From: Bacteroidota bacterium
GTDB lineage: Bacteria > Bacteroidota > Bacteroidia > Bacteroidales > FEN-979
Length of the DNA stretch: 64,000 nt
Reading direction: 5' to 3'
Assembly (NCBI GenBank): GCA_026391735.1
Contig: JAPLDL010000001.1
Span: forward strand, 31,984-95,983
A program made the position numbers and the translations under genes. This document shows positions 1-8,388 of the stretch, in pieces (the stretch's first letter is position 1; each line of letters opens with the position of its first letter). Under the pieces are notes generated by a model. That model ran no database searches and was not told the DNA's origin. It was given only the letters and a program-made list of their open reading frames with translations.

Positions 1-169
1 CAAGGTGAAAGACAAATGGGTCAAAGATGCCAAAACAGCCAATACGGTGAAAACTGTAGCCGGTGTAGCAGGGACTCTTGAATCCAATATCAGCGGTAAA
101 TACTTCAAAGGCAGCTGGGCAACAGCCCGCCCTGCATGGGAAGCCGCGTTGAGTGCACTGGCAAAATAA
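1..169 (+). CDS. C-terminal fragment of an unidentified protein
   Basis: An open frame enters from the left edge (first full codon at base 2) and stops with TAA at 167-169, giving about 55 residues. The fragment is rich in Lys, Ala and Thr and ends in a Trp-containing, Ala-rich helix-like tail. It shows no motif that I recognise. It lies 15 bases upstream of pgi on the same strand, so co-transcription is likely. The frame and stop are clear, but no function can be given from this much sequence. Confidence 0.6.
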   Translation, partial: KVKDKWVKDAKTANTVKTVAGVAGTLESNISGKYFKGSWATARPAWEAALSALAK

Positions 170-184
170 AACCCCAGCTACACG

Positions 185-1798
185 ATGAACAACAGATTGA
201 CTGAATCAACTGCCTGGAAGGCATTGGAAATGCACTTCCGGGAACTCAGGGATTTATCACTTCGCACCATGTTCGTCCAGGACCCTGGAAGGTCGGAACG
301 CTTCAGTGTTAAGGATCAGGGTATTTTATTTGACTATTCAAAACACAGGATCACTGACCAGACTCTCAGCTTGCTTTTTCAGCTGGCAGGGGAAAGGGGG
401 CTTGCCGAGAAGATTGAAGCGATGTTCTCGGGTGAAAAGATCAATATCACCGAGAACAGGGCGGTGCTGCATACTGCCTTACGGGCGCCAAAGGGTTCCG
501 CGATCATGGTTGATGGCCATAACGTGGTTCCTGACATACATGAAGTCCTGGAAAAAATGGCCGGCTTTTCAAACCAAATTCGCAGCGGGGCATGGAAAGG
601 CTATACAGGTAAACCGATAAGGAATATTGTAAACATCGGTATCGGGGGGTCTGATCTGGGCCCGGTAATGGCATATGAAGCCCTGAAATTTTATACCCAA
701 CGGAATCTTACATTCCGTTTTGTATCCAATATCGACGGAAGTGATTTCACCGAGGCTGTTCATGATCTGCAAGCCGAAGAAACCTTGTTCATCGTGGCCT
801 CCAAGACGTTCACCACCCTGGAGACTATGACCAATGCACGCACGGCACGATCATGGCTGCTGGAGAAGCTGCAAAACGGGCAAGCCGTGGCCCGTCATTT
901 TGTGGCACTTTCAACGAACGAAAAAGAAGTAAGCGAATTCGGGATCGATACGCGAAATATGTTTGGTTTCTGGGACTGGGTGGGAGGAAGGTATTCCATG
1001 GATTCAGCTATCGGATTATCCACCATGATCGCGATAGGGCCGGATAATTTTTATTCAATGCTGGAGGGCTTTCACCGGATGGATGAACATTTCCGCCATA
1101 CGCCGTTTGAAAGGAATATCCCGGTAATCATGGGCTTGCTTGGTATCTGGTACATTGATTTCTTCGGGGCTATGACCCAGGCCATACTGCCCTATGACAA
1201 TTACCTTAAACGTTTCCCTGCTTACCTTCAGCAACTGACCATGGAAAGCAACGGTAAATATGTCACTCTTGACGGGGAAAGGGCCGATTACAATACCGGG
1301 GCGGTATACTGGGGGGAGCCAGGAACTAACGGACAGCATTCGTTTTACCAGCTGATCCACCAGGGAACATCGCTTATCCCTTGTGATTTTATTGGATTCA
1401 GGACTTCGTTGAACCCCCTTCCGCTTCACCAGGACTATCTCGTGGCCAATATGATCGCACAGGGGGAGGCCCTCGCTTTCGGGAAATCCGCCGACGAAGT
1501 AAAAAAGGAGAATGTACCTGATAGCCTGGTTCCGCACAAAGTCTTTGAAGGTAACCGGCCTTCTTCAACCTTCTTTATGGAAAAACTTACTCCTGAATAC
1601 CTTGGCAAGCTTGTAGCCATGTATGAACATGCAGTGTATACACAGGGAGTGGTGTGGGGTATCAACCCATTTGACCAGATGGGAGTGGAACTGGGCAAAG
1701 TTTTGGCGATGAAAATTATCCCCGAACTTCAGGATGTCCAAAAAGCCGTAAGCCATGATGGTTCAACCAACAATCTTATAAGGTATTACAGGGGGTAG
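185..1798 (+). CDS. pgi: Glucose-6-phosphate isomerase
   Basis: Cytosolic enzyme interconverting glucose 6-phosphate and fructose 6-phosphate in glycolysis and gluconeogenesis. The 537-residue length is normal for the long bacterial form. Visible family marks are the sugar-phosphate motif SKTFTT with ETMTNA following, [15 protein letters not shown] carrying the catalytic Glu, the LIHQG His, the C-terminal signature [11 protein letters not shown], and the tail SHDGSTN. One small oddity is [11 protein letters not shown]: most homologues I know have a hydrophobic residue then Trp where Met-Asp stands here. The residue is not catalytic. The start ATG lies 15 bases after the preceding stop with no separate promoter visible. 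The 3' end overlaps the convergent archaemetzincin gene by 36 bases. Confidence 0.97.
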   Translation: MNNRLTESTAWKALEMHFRELRDLSLRTMFVQDPGRSERFSVKDQGILFDYSKHRITDQTLSLLFQLAGERGLAEKIEAMFSGEKINITENRAVLHTALRAPKGSAIMVDGHNVVPDIHEVLEKMAGFSNQIRSGAWKGYTGKPIRNIVNIGIGGSDLGPVMAYEALKFYTQRNLTFRFVSNIDGSDFTEAVHDLQAEETLFIVASKTFTTLETMTNARTARSWLLEKLQNGQAVARHFVALSTNEKEVSEFGIDTRNMFGFWDWVGGRYSMDSAIGLSTMIAIGPDNFYSMLEGFHRMDEHFRHTPFERNIPVIMGLLGIWYIDFFGAMTQAILPYDNYLKRFPAYLQQLTMESNGKYVTLDGERADYNTGAVYWGEPGTNGQHSFYQLIHQGTSLIPCDFIGFRTSLNPLPLHQDYLVANMIAQGEALAFGKSADEVKKENVPDSLVPHKVFEGNRPSSTFFMEKLTPEYLGKLVAMYEHAVYTQGVVWGINPFDQMGVELGKVLAMKIIPELQDVQKAVSHDGSTNNLIRYYRG

Positions 1799-2317
1799 CT
1801 TTTCACGGCATAAGTGGCATATATTCCGGTTCTTCTGATCAATATCTTCAACATAGGTGCTTGACCGCATGACGCAGGTTGGCGTCATACAATGGATCAA
1901 CCCGAAAGTATGGCCGAGTTCATGGATCACTTCTTTGGTGAACCTTTCCGGCAGCAGTTTTTCATCCGGCTCGATACCATATCGCTCATTGCTCAGCCGG
2001 TATAATGAGGCAATTCCGGTTTGCCCGTTCAGAACAGCCTGTCCGAAAATATAGGTGAGGATCGGGATAAACAGGTCAACGCTGAACAAGCCAATAGTTT
2101 TGAGGCTGTCGGGCATGGCCAAACTGTCCAGCTTGTGCAAAATCTTATTCCCATTGTACTGTCTTCTCCCGGGGTCGAAAAATTCGCTGAGATCAAGATG
2201 GGATTCTTTAAAATTTACAGGAAATTTGAATTCCTGCCTGACTGCCTCCGCTATCTGTTCAAGAAGTTGCTTTCCAAAGTACCCATAAGAGATCAGAGTG
2301 ATATGTTGTTGAGCCAT
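1763..2317 (-). CDS. amzA: Archaemetzincin-family zinc metallopeptidase
   Basis: A 184-residue protein of the archaemetzincin (M54) family, a small zinc aminopeptidase-like group found in archaea, some bacteria and vertebrates. Near the C terminus it has the extended zinc site [12 protein letters not shown] followed by TPTCVM, then, after about 16 residues, CHLC. The HExxH-plus-His core should bind the catalytic zinc, and the four cysteines a second structural zinc. There is no signal peptide, so it should be cytosolic. The physiological substrate is unknown for the family. The gene is convergent with pgi, and the last 36 bases of both coding regions overlap. No promoter was recognised in the short gap behind it. 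Confidence 0.9.
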   Translation of the reverse strand: MAQQHITLISYGYFGKQLLEQIAEAVRQEFKFPVNFKESHLDLSEFFDPGRRQYNGNKILHKLDSLAMPDSLKTIGLFSVDLFIPILTYIFGQAVLNGQTGIASLYRLSNERYGIEPDEKLLPERFTKEVIHELGHTFGLIHCMTPTCVMRSSTYVEDIDQKNRNICHLCREKLPPVIPYKIVG

Positions 2318-2382
2318 CAGGGGACCATGAATTAAAACTACTTCAGTTAAGGGGAATCAGCTGTTTCCTTATATTTTCCTTC

Positions 2383-3723
2383 TTATTCTTCGGGTTTAAG
2401 ATCATATTTCCTGATCTTGTTGTAAAGCGTTACCCTGTCGACTTTCAATGCTTTGGCAGTTCTTGTGATGTTCCAACTGTATTTATTCAGGATCTGGCGG
2501 ATGAAGGTTTTTTCGAAATCATCCAGGCTTTCTATTGAATTATCTATCATATCCTTTCCGAAGGGAAGATCTTTCAGGGTGATCTTCTTCCCGTTCCCAA
2601 TCACGATCGCCCGTTCGATCAGGTTTTCCAGTTCACGTATATTTCCAGGGAAGGGATATTCCTCCAGCCTCTGCATGGCCGCTTCGTCGATGATGATCAG
2701 CGGTTTGTTCATTGCATTGCAGTATTTTTTAATAAAGTAATCGACCAGCAGGGGAATATCTTCAAGCCGTTCACGCAGGGGAGGTACGTTAATATTCACG
2801 ACGTTGAGGCGGTAGTAAAGATCCTCCCTGAAAGTCCCCTGATCGACCATGCTTTTCAGGTCTCTGTTGGTGGCGCAGATGACCCTGAAATCCGACGATG
2901 TTTCTTTGTTACCTCCGACCCTGACAAATGTCTTTGTTTCAAGCACCCTCAGCAGTTCAATTTGCATCTTAGGTGAGATAGTTGCTATTTCATCCAGGAA
3001 AATAGTACCGCTGTCGGCCATTTCGAACCTCCCTTTACGGTTATACATAGCCCCGGTAAAAGCTCCTTTCTCATGGCCGAACAATTCGCTTTCAAGCAGG
3101 CTTTCGGTGAGGGCGCCGCAGTGAACGCTTACCAGGGGATAATATTTCCGGGGGGAATTTGCATGAATAGCACGGGCGATAAGCTCTTTCCCGGTCCCGC
3201 TTTCGCCGGTGATAATGACAGAAGTGTTTGATTGTGCCACGCTTTCGACCTGTTTCAGCACTTTTTTCATGGCCTCACTGTTCCCGATGAGGTCTTCGAC
3301 GCTGTCAAGGGAAATGACTTTGTTTTTCAACGTTTCGTTCTCCTGAGCCAGGAGGATCTGCTTTGAGGCATTACGGATAAGATGGGACAGGTCATCCGGA
3401 TCAAATGGTTTTGTGACATAATCAAAAGCCCCGTCCTTCAGGGCCATAACTGCCGTATTGACCGATGCGAAAGCGGTCATTACGATCACGATGGCATCGT
3501 TCCTGAGGGATTTGATCCGCCTGAGCATCTCGAGCCCGTCCATGCCGGGCATTTTGATATCGGCAAGGATGATATCAAAATAGGAGGATTCGATAAGCTG
3601 TAGCGCTTTCTTGGCATTTTCGGCGCATTCCACCTGGTAGCCGTCTTCAACAAACCAGTTGCTTAATGAATCCCTGACCGATTCTTCATCGTCAACGACC
3701 AGGATTGAAATCTTTTTAGCCAT
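2383..3723 (-). CDS. Sigma-54-dependent response regulator (NtrC/ZraR type)
   Basis: Cytosolic transcription activator of 446 residues with three domains in order. The receiver domain (about 1-120) has the acidic pair D11-D12 and phospho-acceptor D55. The AAA+ ATPase has Walker A GESGTGKE and the sigma-54 contact loop GAFTGA. A C-terminal Fis-type helix-turn-helix ends NITRTAKALKVDRVTLYNKI. The intact GAFTGA loop means that it should open sigma-54 promoters. It starts 12 bases after the stop of the adjacent haem-motif sensor kinase, its likely partner, and is the last gene of the six-gene run. A sigma-54 promoter and an upstream dyad near 10.12-10.31 kb are its most likely target, which would make the operon autoregulated. 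Domain assignment is sure; the target is inferred. Confidence 0.95.
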   Translation of the reverse strand: MAKKISILVVDDEESVRDSLSNWFVEDGYQVECAENAKKALQLIESSYFDIILADIKMPGMDGLEMLRRIKSLRNDAIVIVMTAFASVNTAVMALKDGAFDYVTKPFDPDDLSHLIRNASKQILLAQENETLKNKVISLDSVEDLIGNSEAMKKVLKQVESVAQSNTSVIITGESGTGKELIARAIHANSPRKYYPLVSVHCGALTESLLESELFGHEKGAFTGAMYNRKGRFEMADSGTIFLDEIATISPKMQIELLRVLETKTFVRVGGNKETSSDFRVICATNRDLKSMVDQGTFREDLYYRLNVVNINVPPLRERLEDIPLLVDYFIKKYCNAMNKPLIIIDEAAMQRLEEYPFPGNIRELENLIERAIVIGNGKKITLKDLPFGKDMIDNSIESLDDFEKTFIRQILNKYSWNITRTAKALKVDRVTLYNKIRKYDLKPEE

Positions 3724-3735
3724 TATATCTTTATC

Positions 3736-5388
3736 TTAATTTCTGATCAGGGGTAAGGTTATTGAGAAGGTTGTGCCATGACTGGGTTCGGACTTTACCT
3801 GGATCTTACCGTTATGGCTCTGCATGATACCATGAACAATCGCCAGTCCCAGGCCTATCCCGCTGGCGCTTTGCTTGGTCGAGAAGAAAGGTTCGAACAC
3901 ATGGGGGATGTCTTCCGCAGATATCCCGATACCATTGTCAACAATTTCAAACCTTACCGTTTCCTCGTTTGGATTTAGTGTGCGGATGAGGATCTCCCCG
4001 TTCTCATGCAACGCTTCGGTGGAATTCACGAGCATGGCCACGCAGGCTTGCTTGATCTGGTTCGGGCTGCAGTAGATCAGGTCGGAGGTTGCTGCGAAAT
4101 CAGTGTAAAAGTGAATATTTGCAATTTTTATCGGATGCGTCATCAGCTCATAGGTCTCCTGAAGGACCTCGTGGAGATGCCTGGGTTCAAAGTCTTCCTG
4201 GTCTTTCTTCGAAAACTCAAGCAGCCCTTTGACAATATCTCCGCATCGTTTCGCCTCGTTTTCGATCAGCTTAAGGTGTTTCAGCATGGAATCCCTTTTG
4301 CTTGCGTACAGTTCGGGATTGCTCAGCTGTTTATAGATAAGTTTTGTGTAAATGAGGATACCCGATAATGGGTTATTGATTTCATGGGCCACCGAGGAAG
4401 ATAATTTCCCGAGTGAGGCAAGCCGTTCAATATGGATCATTTCATTCTGGGCGGCGCTTAATTCTTCCGATTTTTTCTGGACTTTATATTCCAGTTGCTG
4501 GGACCAGTTTTCCAGTTCGCTGGTCGCTGCCTGAAGGTTATCAAGCATCTCGTTGAAAGCCTGGGAAACCATTTTCATGTCATCGAGCTGGTTAGGTTTG
4601 ATTTCCAGGCGGGTGCTTGTATCGCCGTTTGCAACGGCAATACTTGCTTTAACCAGGGCATTCAGGGGCCTTTTGATCCTTTGGCGTGTAAACATGATAA
4701 GAACGCCTAACAGGACAAGAGTAGTAAGTATAGCCAGGAGGAAAAATTCGGTTGAAGATTTCCTTATGGCTGAATCAAGCTCGGCCAGGGGAATTTTAAT
4801 GATAAGGGAACCTAAGACCTCATCGGTGACAGGATGGGCATGGCATGAACTTTCGTAACAGGATTTCTCATTCAGGATCGGCAGCTTGATCAGCAGATGT
4901 CGGCTGTTGTTGTCGTTATGGTTCATCCTGCAATAGCTTTCGGCATCGATGATCTTATAATGTTTTCCTTTCCCGGGAAACATTGCTTTCAGGTTATTAT
5001 GGCAGCTGATGCAGTTTGGGTTGCTGTGATAATTGTTTGTACTGGATGGAATGGAGGTGTATACCAGGTTGTCCTTGATGTCATACATGTTCACTTCGTC
5101 AATCCCCGGCATGGTGTTGATGATGTCGAGGGTGTTCTGGAGAGTACTTTTGTCATTCTCGAGCATGGAATGATACAGGGAGCCTCCGACGATTGAGCCG
5201 ATGTTGTTTCCGTTCTGCCGGATCACGGTATTCAGGTACTGCTCGTTGACTGATCTGAAAATGATGCTGAAGGAAACAAAAAGGAAAACGGAAGATACAA
5301 AGATGATAAAAACGACCCTTGAGTAGATCGAGGATCGGGCCTGAACATATTTTCCGAATAAGGACTTTAGAGTACTGTTCTTTTGCAT
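3736..5388 (-). CDS. Membrane sensor histidine kinase with periplasmic c-type haem motifs
   Basis: A 550-residue inner-membrane kinase. I chose the ATG at 5388 because it precedes the first membrane helix better than the ATG 45 bases upstream. Order: TM helix, periplasmic loop of about 165 residues, second TM helix, HAMP linker, coiled coil, HisKA with SSSVAHEINNPLSG, and HATPase with DNGIGI and GLGLAIVHG. The periplasmic loop carries CISCH, a canonical haem-c attachment motif, and CYESSCH, a CX4CH motif of the kind used in some multihaem cytochromes c. It could therefore hold one or two haems and sense redox state, oxygen, NO or a similar ligand. The partner regulator starts 12 bases downstream. 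Kinase identity is certain; haem binding is inferred from motifs. Confidence 0.93.
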   Translation of the reverse strand: MQKNSTLKSLFGKYVQARSSIYSRVVFIIFVSSVFLFVSFSIIFRSVNEQYLNTVIRQNGNNIGSIVGGSLYHSMLENDKSTLQNTLDIINTMPGIDEVNMYDIKDNLVYTSIPSSTNNYHSNPNCISCHNNLKAMFPGKGKHYKIIDAESYCRMNHNDNNSRHLLIKLPILNEKSCYESSCHAHPVTDEVLGSLIIKIPLAELDSAIRKSSTEFFLLAILTTLVLLGVLIMFTRQRIKRPLNALVKASIAVANGDTSTRLEIKPNQLDDMKMVSQAFNEMLDNLQAATSELENWSQQLEYKVQKKSEELSAAQNEMIHIERLASLGKLSSSVAHEINNPLSGILIYTKLIYKQLSNPELYASKRDSMLKHLKLIENEAKRCGDIVKGLLEFSKKDQEDFEPRHLHEVLQETYELMTHPIKIANIHFYTDFAATSDLIYCSPNQIKQACVAMLVNSTEALHENGEILIRTLNPNEETVRFEIVDNGIGISAEDIPHVFEPFFSTKQSASGIGLGLAIVHGIMQSHNGKIQVKSEPSHGTTFSITLPLIRN

Positions 5389-5495
5389 AGGTTTATTATC
5401 ACTGCAATATAAAAAAAACCGGTGATTTGACACCAGTTTATTTTATTGAATTAATGATCCTGCATGCTGGGTCAAATATATGAACCCGATACAGC

Positions 5496-6224
5496 TTATT
5501 CAGGAGTTTCCCTCGGCATAAGGAACGCCTTCTGGAAATCCTGCCAAATCTCTTCCGGCAGTTCAGGCAGTAAGTGGTCCCTGAGTTCGCCACCGTCCTG
5601 GAAAGCCACCCCGGAATCTTCAGGAGTGTACCTGGGCACTGACACAGCAAGGAAATCCTTGAACCGGAGCAACTCCATCTGCGACCAATCGACGGCCTCA
5701 TCGGCCAGGTAATACGAGCTGGTCTCAGCGTTCCAGCTCACCGGCTTGATCTTATATATCCAGCCTGAGCCATAAGGATCCTCATTCATTATACCGGGCT
5801 GGTCTTCCAGGGCTGGATTTGCACCTGTGATCATCCCTGAGATGGGTGAATAGATTTCCAGCACCTTCCCGTCATGCTCTATCAGGGACATCAGTTCGCC
5901 TTTGGCAATCTTTTCTCCTTGTTTTTTAAGGAATTTCACACTTACCTCCCCTGTGATATGAAGAAGAAGATCATCAATACCCACATTGGCTATACCTGAT
6001 TTGGCCAGGTGAACCCAGGTGTGGTTACTGCTGTGAAAAACCCCCTGGGGGATTTTCAGGATGCTTGTTGTTAGTATACCTATGGCTTTTCTGAACTGCC
6101 GTTTAATTTTCACTTTCCTGTTGAGAAATATCGAGAAAGGAACAAGCAGGGCCAGAAAAGCTATAATAATAAGGTATTCCATCCCTTTCGTCTCAAAAAT
6201 ATTGTAATAACTGAAGCCGTCCAT
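5496..6224 (-). CDS. Membrane-anchored GcvH-like (lipoyl-fold) protein
   Basis: A 242-residue protein with one N-terminal TM helix (about 16-34) followed by a basic stretch, which places the rest in the cytosol. Residues about 57-165 resemble glycine-cleavage H protein: HTWVHL, VGIDDLL, GEKIAKGE, IYSPISG, and DPYGSGWIYKI. In true H proteins a Lys in ESVKA carries lipoate. Here the aligned position is G119 and Lys is one residue later (K120), so lipoylation is doubtful. After the fold comes a 50-residue extension, RFKDFLA...FQDGGELRDHLL...EIWQDFQKAF, shared with the GcvH-like end of the binding-protein fusion at 8389-10083. An internal ATG at 6182 is an alternative start. The gene lies between the NrfD-like and kinase genes of the run. 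No gcvT or gcvP is present, so a glycine-cleavage role is unlikely. Confidence 0.85.
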   Translation of the reverse strand: MDGFSYYNIFETKGMEYLIIIAFLALLVPFSIFLNRKVKIKRQFRKAIGILTTSILKIPQGVFHSSNHTWVHLAKSGIANVGIDDLLLHITGEVSVKFLKKQGEKIAKGELMSLIEHDGKVLEIYSPISGMITGANPALEDQPGIMNEDPYGSGWIYKIKPVSWNAETSSYYLADEAVDWSQMELLRFKDFLAVSVPRYTPEDSGVAFQDGGELRDHLLPELPEEIWQDFQKAFLMPRETPE

Positions 6225-6261
6225 ATGATATACGATTTAAGAATTACGATGTATGTTTATT

Positions 6262-7488
6262 TTATTCATGATGTTTTGCCCAGGAGGGAGCATCCCGCAA
6301 AACGGGCATGCGATTGATTACCCACCTGAAGATCCAGAGTTCTGTGAAAATTACTGTAAGAGTCACAACCACTTCCATCCAGGAAGGAACGTAATGTACA
6401 GCCGCATCCCATCTGAAGCCGATCACTGTGACATTCAGCCTGTTCAGTATGATGCCGAGTATGGTGAGGATAGAGGCAATACGGACTAGTTTTATATTAT
6501 TTCGCCTGTAGCTGTAGAAAAATAGCATCATGGGGAGGAATACGAAACCCAGCATCTCAAGAAGGTACCAGTATCCCATCGGGGTGTTGATAAGGTCCCA
6601 ATGCCTTTCATGAATAAACACCAGCACTTGCAGGAAAAAGTAAGCAAACATAGCTCCTGCGCAGATCTTTGATAAGCCTAAAATTATGCCGGTTTGGGCC
6701 TGGTGGTCTTTTTCGCTGATCTGTTTAAAGAAAACCTTGTGGCTGATGGATCCTTCGAAAATAACCATTGAAAGACCGGCGAAAATACTGGAAACAAAGA
6801 ACATGATAGGGATGAATTCGGAGTACCAGAGCGGATGGATCTTTTCTTTGGCCATGAGGTAAAGTGCTCCGAGTCCTGACTGGTGAAGTGTCGACAAGGT
6901 GATCCCGAAAATGACGGCTGCAACGGTCATACTCGAGAGTATCCTGTGGATCCGCCTTGCCCCGAGCCATTCAGCAATCGCAGGTGAGAATTCAATAAGC
7001 TGGGCTATCATATACAGCAGGAAATGCCATGCAACAAGGAAGAGAACAGAGTTCACCCCGAAGTTATTCCCGATGATAGGGTTTATGACATTCCATGGGC
7101 GGCCCAGATCGAGCAGTAGAGCCCCGGCATAAAACACGTAAGCCAGAAACCCATTAAGAACGGTAACCCTCACAATGGAGCGGTACTGCTTCATGTTCAG
7201 GATGTATACCATGAAAGTGAGCACATAAGCACCGCCGGCAAAAGCGACGCCTGTAACTACATCAAAACCGATCCATAAACCCCAGGGGACTTCCTGGGTG
7301 AGATTGGTTATAGAGCCGATACCTTTCCAGAACCGGATCACAATGAGCACAATACCAAGCAAAATAACCGGGACCGAAATAATATTAAAGGGTGTAAGGA
7401 TTTTACCTTTGGGCTTTAGTTCGCTCAGCAAGAATTTCCAGATGGGCTTGCCGTCATTGTCTGCCGCTATTGAATAATCTTTGCTCAT
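6262..7488 (-). CDS. NrfD/HybB-family membrane quinone-interacting subunit
   Basis: A 408-residue integral membrane protein with about ten hydrophobic segments, of the HybB/NrfD/PsrC family. These subunits exchange electrons between the quinone pool and a periplasmic iron-sulfur partner. Family-like features are the N-terminal WGLWIGFDVVTGVAFAGGAY region and LLLDLGRPWN in the next helices. The start overlaps the stop of the iron-sulfur gene by four bases (ATGA), so the two are translationally coupled and almost certainly form a complex. In Hyb hydrogenase, Psr or Nrf systems a catalytic subunit is encoded alongside; none is visible here. The tail lacks strong membrane character and ends in a short His-containing sequence. 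The name hybB is avoided because there is no hydrogenase. Confidence 0.92.
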   Translation of the reverse strand: MSKDYSIAADNDGKPIWKFLLSELKPKGKILTPFNIISVPVILLGIVLIVIRFWKGIGSITNLTQEVPWGLWIGFDVVTGVAFAGGAYVLTFMVYILNMKQYRSIVRVTVLNGFLAYVFYAGALLLDLGRPWNVINPIIGNNFGVNSVLFLVAWHFLLYMIAQLIEFSPAIAEWLGARRIHRILSSMTVAAVIFGITLSTLHQSGLGALYLMAKEKIHPLWYSEFIPIMFFVSSIFAGLSMVIFEGSISHKVFFKQISEKDHQAQTGIILGLSKICAGAMFAYFFLQVLVFIHERHWDLINTPMGYWYLLEMLGFVFLPMMLFFYSYRRNNIKLVRIASILTILGIILNRLNVTVIGFRWDAAVHYVPSWMEVVVTLTVIFTELWIFRWVINRMPVLRDAPSWAKHHE

Positions 7489-8348
7489 ACTTCTTCCTCC
7501 CCGCTTTGATTTTCTTTTTTTGTGGCCTGTTGAATACCGAGTAATAGTGCCGGAAATAGTACGAATATTGAAGGCACACTATAAAGAAATCCCTTGGTTA
7601 GCGCAGGATAGGACCCTTTATGAAGGTTGGTTTTCATGCCAAGTTCTTTAAAAGGAACTGGTGAAAGATACATCCAGCAGGTACCGCCGGCTTCGTGCTC
7701 TCCGTAAAGGTAATCGACATAAAGTTTTGGATTTTCAACAATCCGTTTTCGGGCCTCGCTCAGCAATTGGCGGCGGGTTCCGTAAAAAAGGGCATCGTTG
7801 GGGCAATTTGCCGCGCAGGCGGGCATTTCTCCTGTTTTCAGCCTGTTAAAGCACATATCGCATTTTTGGATCTTAGGGTTGGCGCTGTGAAATTCGAATT
7901 TAGGGATATCGAACGGACAGGAGATCATGCAATACCGGCATCCCATGCATTTATCACCCCTCCAGATGACCGGTCCGGCTTTCGTTTTATGCATGGCCTG
8001 GGTAAGACAGGCTGCAACGCAGGCAGGTTCATTGCAATGCATGCACTGCATCTTTATAAAAACTTTTCCTTTGGAGGTATTGTATTCATTGACAACCGTA
8101 CGTTTGGTTTCACTCGTTTTCCTCACCGGAGGAAGGTCCTTCGCGGGATCGGGCGGGGGGAGCCCATTGGCGTCGGCACAGTCATATTCGCAGCCATGGC
8201 ATCCTTTACAATGTGCCGAATCATATAGAATTCCACGGAACTCTATATCATTGCTCCCTTTGGGGGCCGCCTGCAGCTCTCTGCCTATGGCCAGAGCCGT
8301 CCCGGTTATACCCAAGACTTTGAAAAACCCACGTCGGTTAATGCTCAT
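7485..8348 (-). CDS. Tat-exported HybA-like ferredoxin with four iron-sulfur Cys clusters
   Basis: A 287-residue periplasmic electron carrier. The N terminus has a twin-arginine signal (NRRGFFK followed by a hydrophobic stretch). Four cysteine groups follow: CKGCHGCEYDC, CMHCNEPACVAAC, CMGCRYCMISC, and CDMCFNRL with CAANCP. This is the DMSO-reductase-B/HybA pattern that binds up to four [4Fe-4S] clusters. A C-terminal hydrophobic segment (IFVLFPALLLGI) should anchor it to the membrane, as in HybA. It overlaps the NrfD-like gene by four bases and starts 40 bases after the binding-protein fusion. It would pass electrons between the membrane subunit and an unidentified periplasmic partner, perhaps a cytochrome encoded elsewhere. 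The family call is firm; partner and direction of electron flow are unknown. Confidence 0.93.
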   Translation of the reverse strand: MSINRRGFFKVLGITGTALAIGRELQAAPKGSNDIEFRGILYDSAHCKGCHGCEYDCADANGLPPPDPAKDLPPVRKTSETKRTVVNEYNTSKGKVFIKMQCMHCNEPACVAACLTQAMHKTKAGPVIWRGDKCMGCRYCMISCPFDIPKFEFHSANPKIQKCDMCFNRLKTGEMPACAANCPNDALFYGTRRQLLSEARKRIVENPKLYVDYLYGEHEAGGTCWMYLSPVPFKELGMKTNLHKGSYPALTKGFLYSVPSIFVLFPALLLGIQQATKKENQSGEEEV

Positions 8349-8388
8349 AAGATTGTTATTATCATGTCTTGTTTACTAAATGCCTGAT

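Noticed and set aside
5496..6224. True glycine-cleavage H protein
   Set aside because: Membrane anchor, shifted Lys, extra C-terminal domain and no gcvT/gcvP nearby.
6262..8348. Nitrite reductase or hydrogenase operon
   Set aside because: Only the electron-transfer pair is present; no NrfA, NrfB, HybO or HybC.
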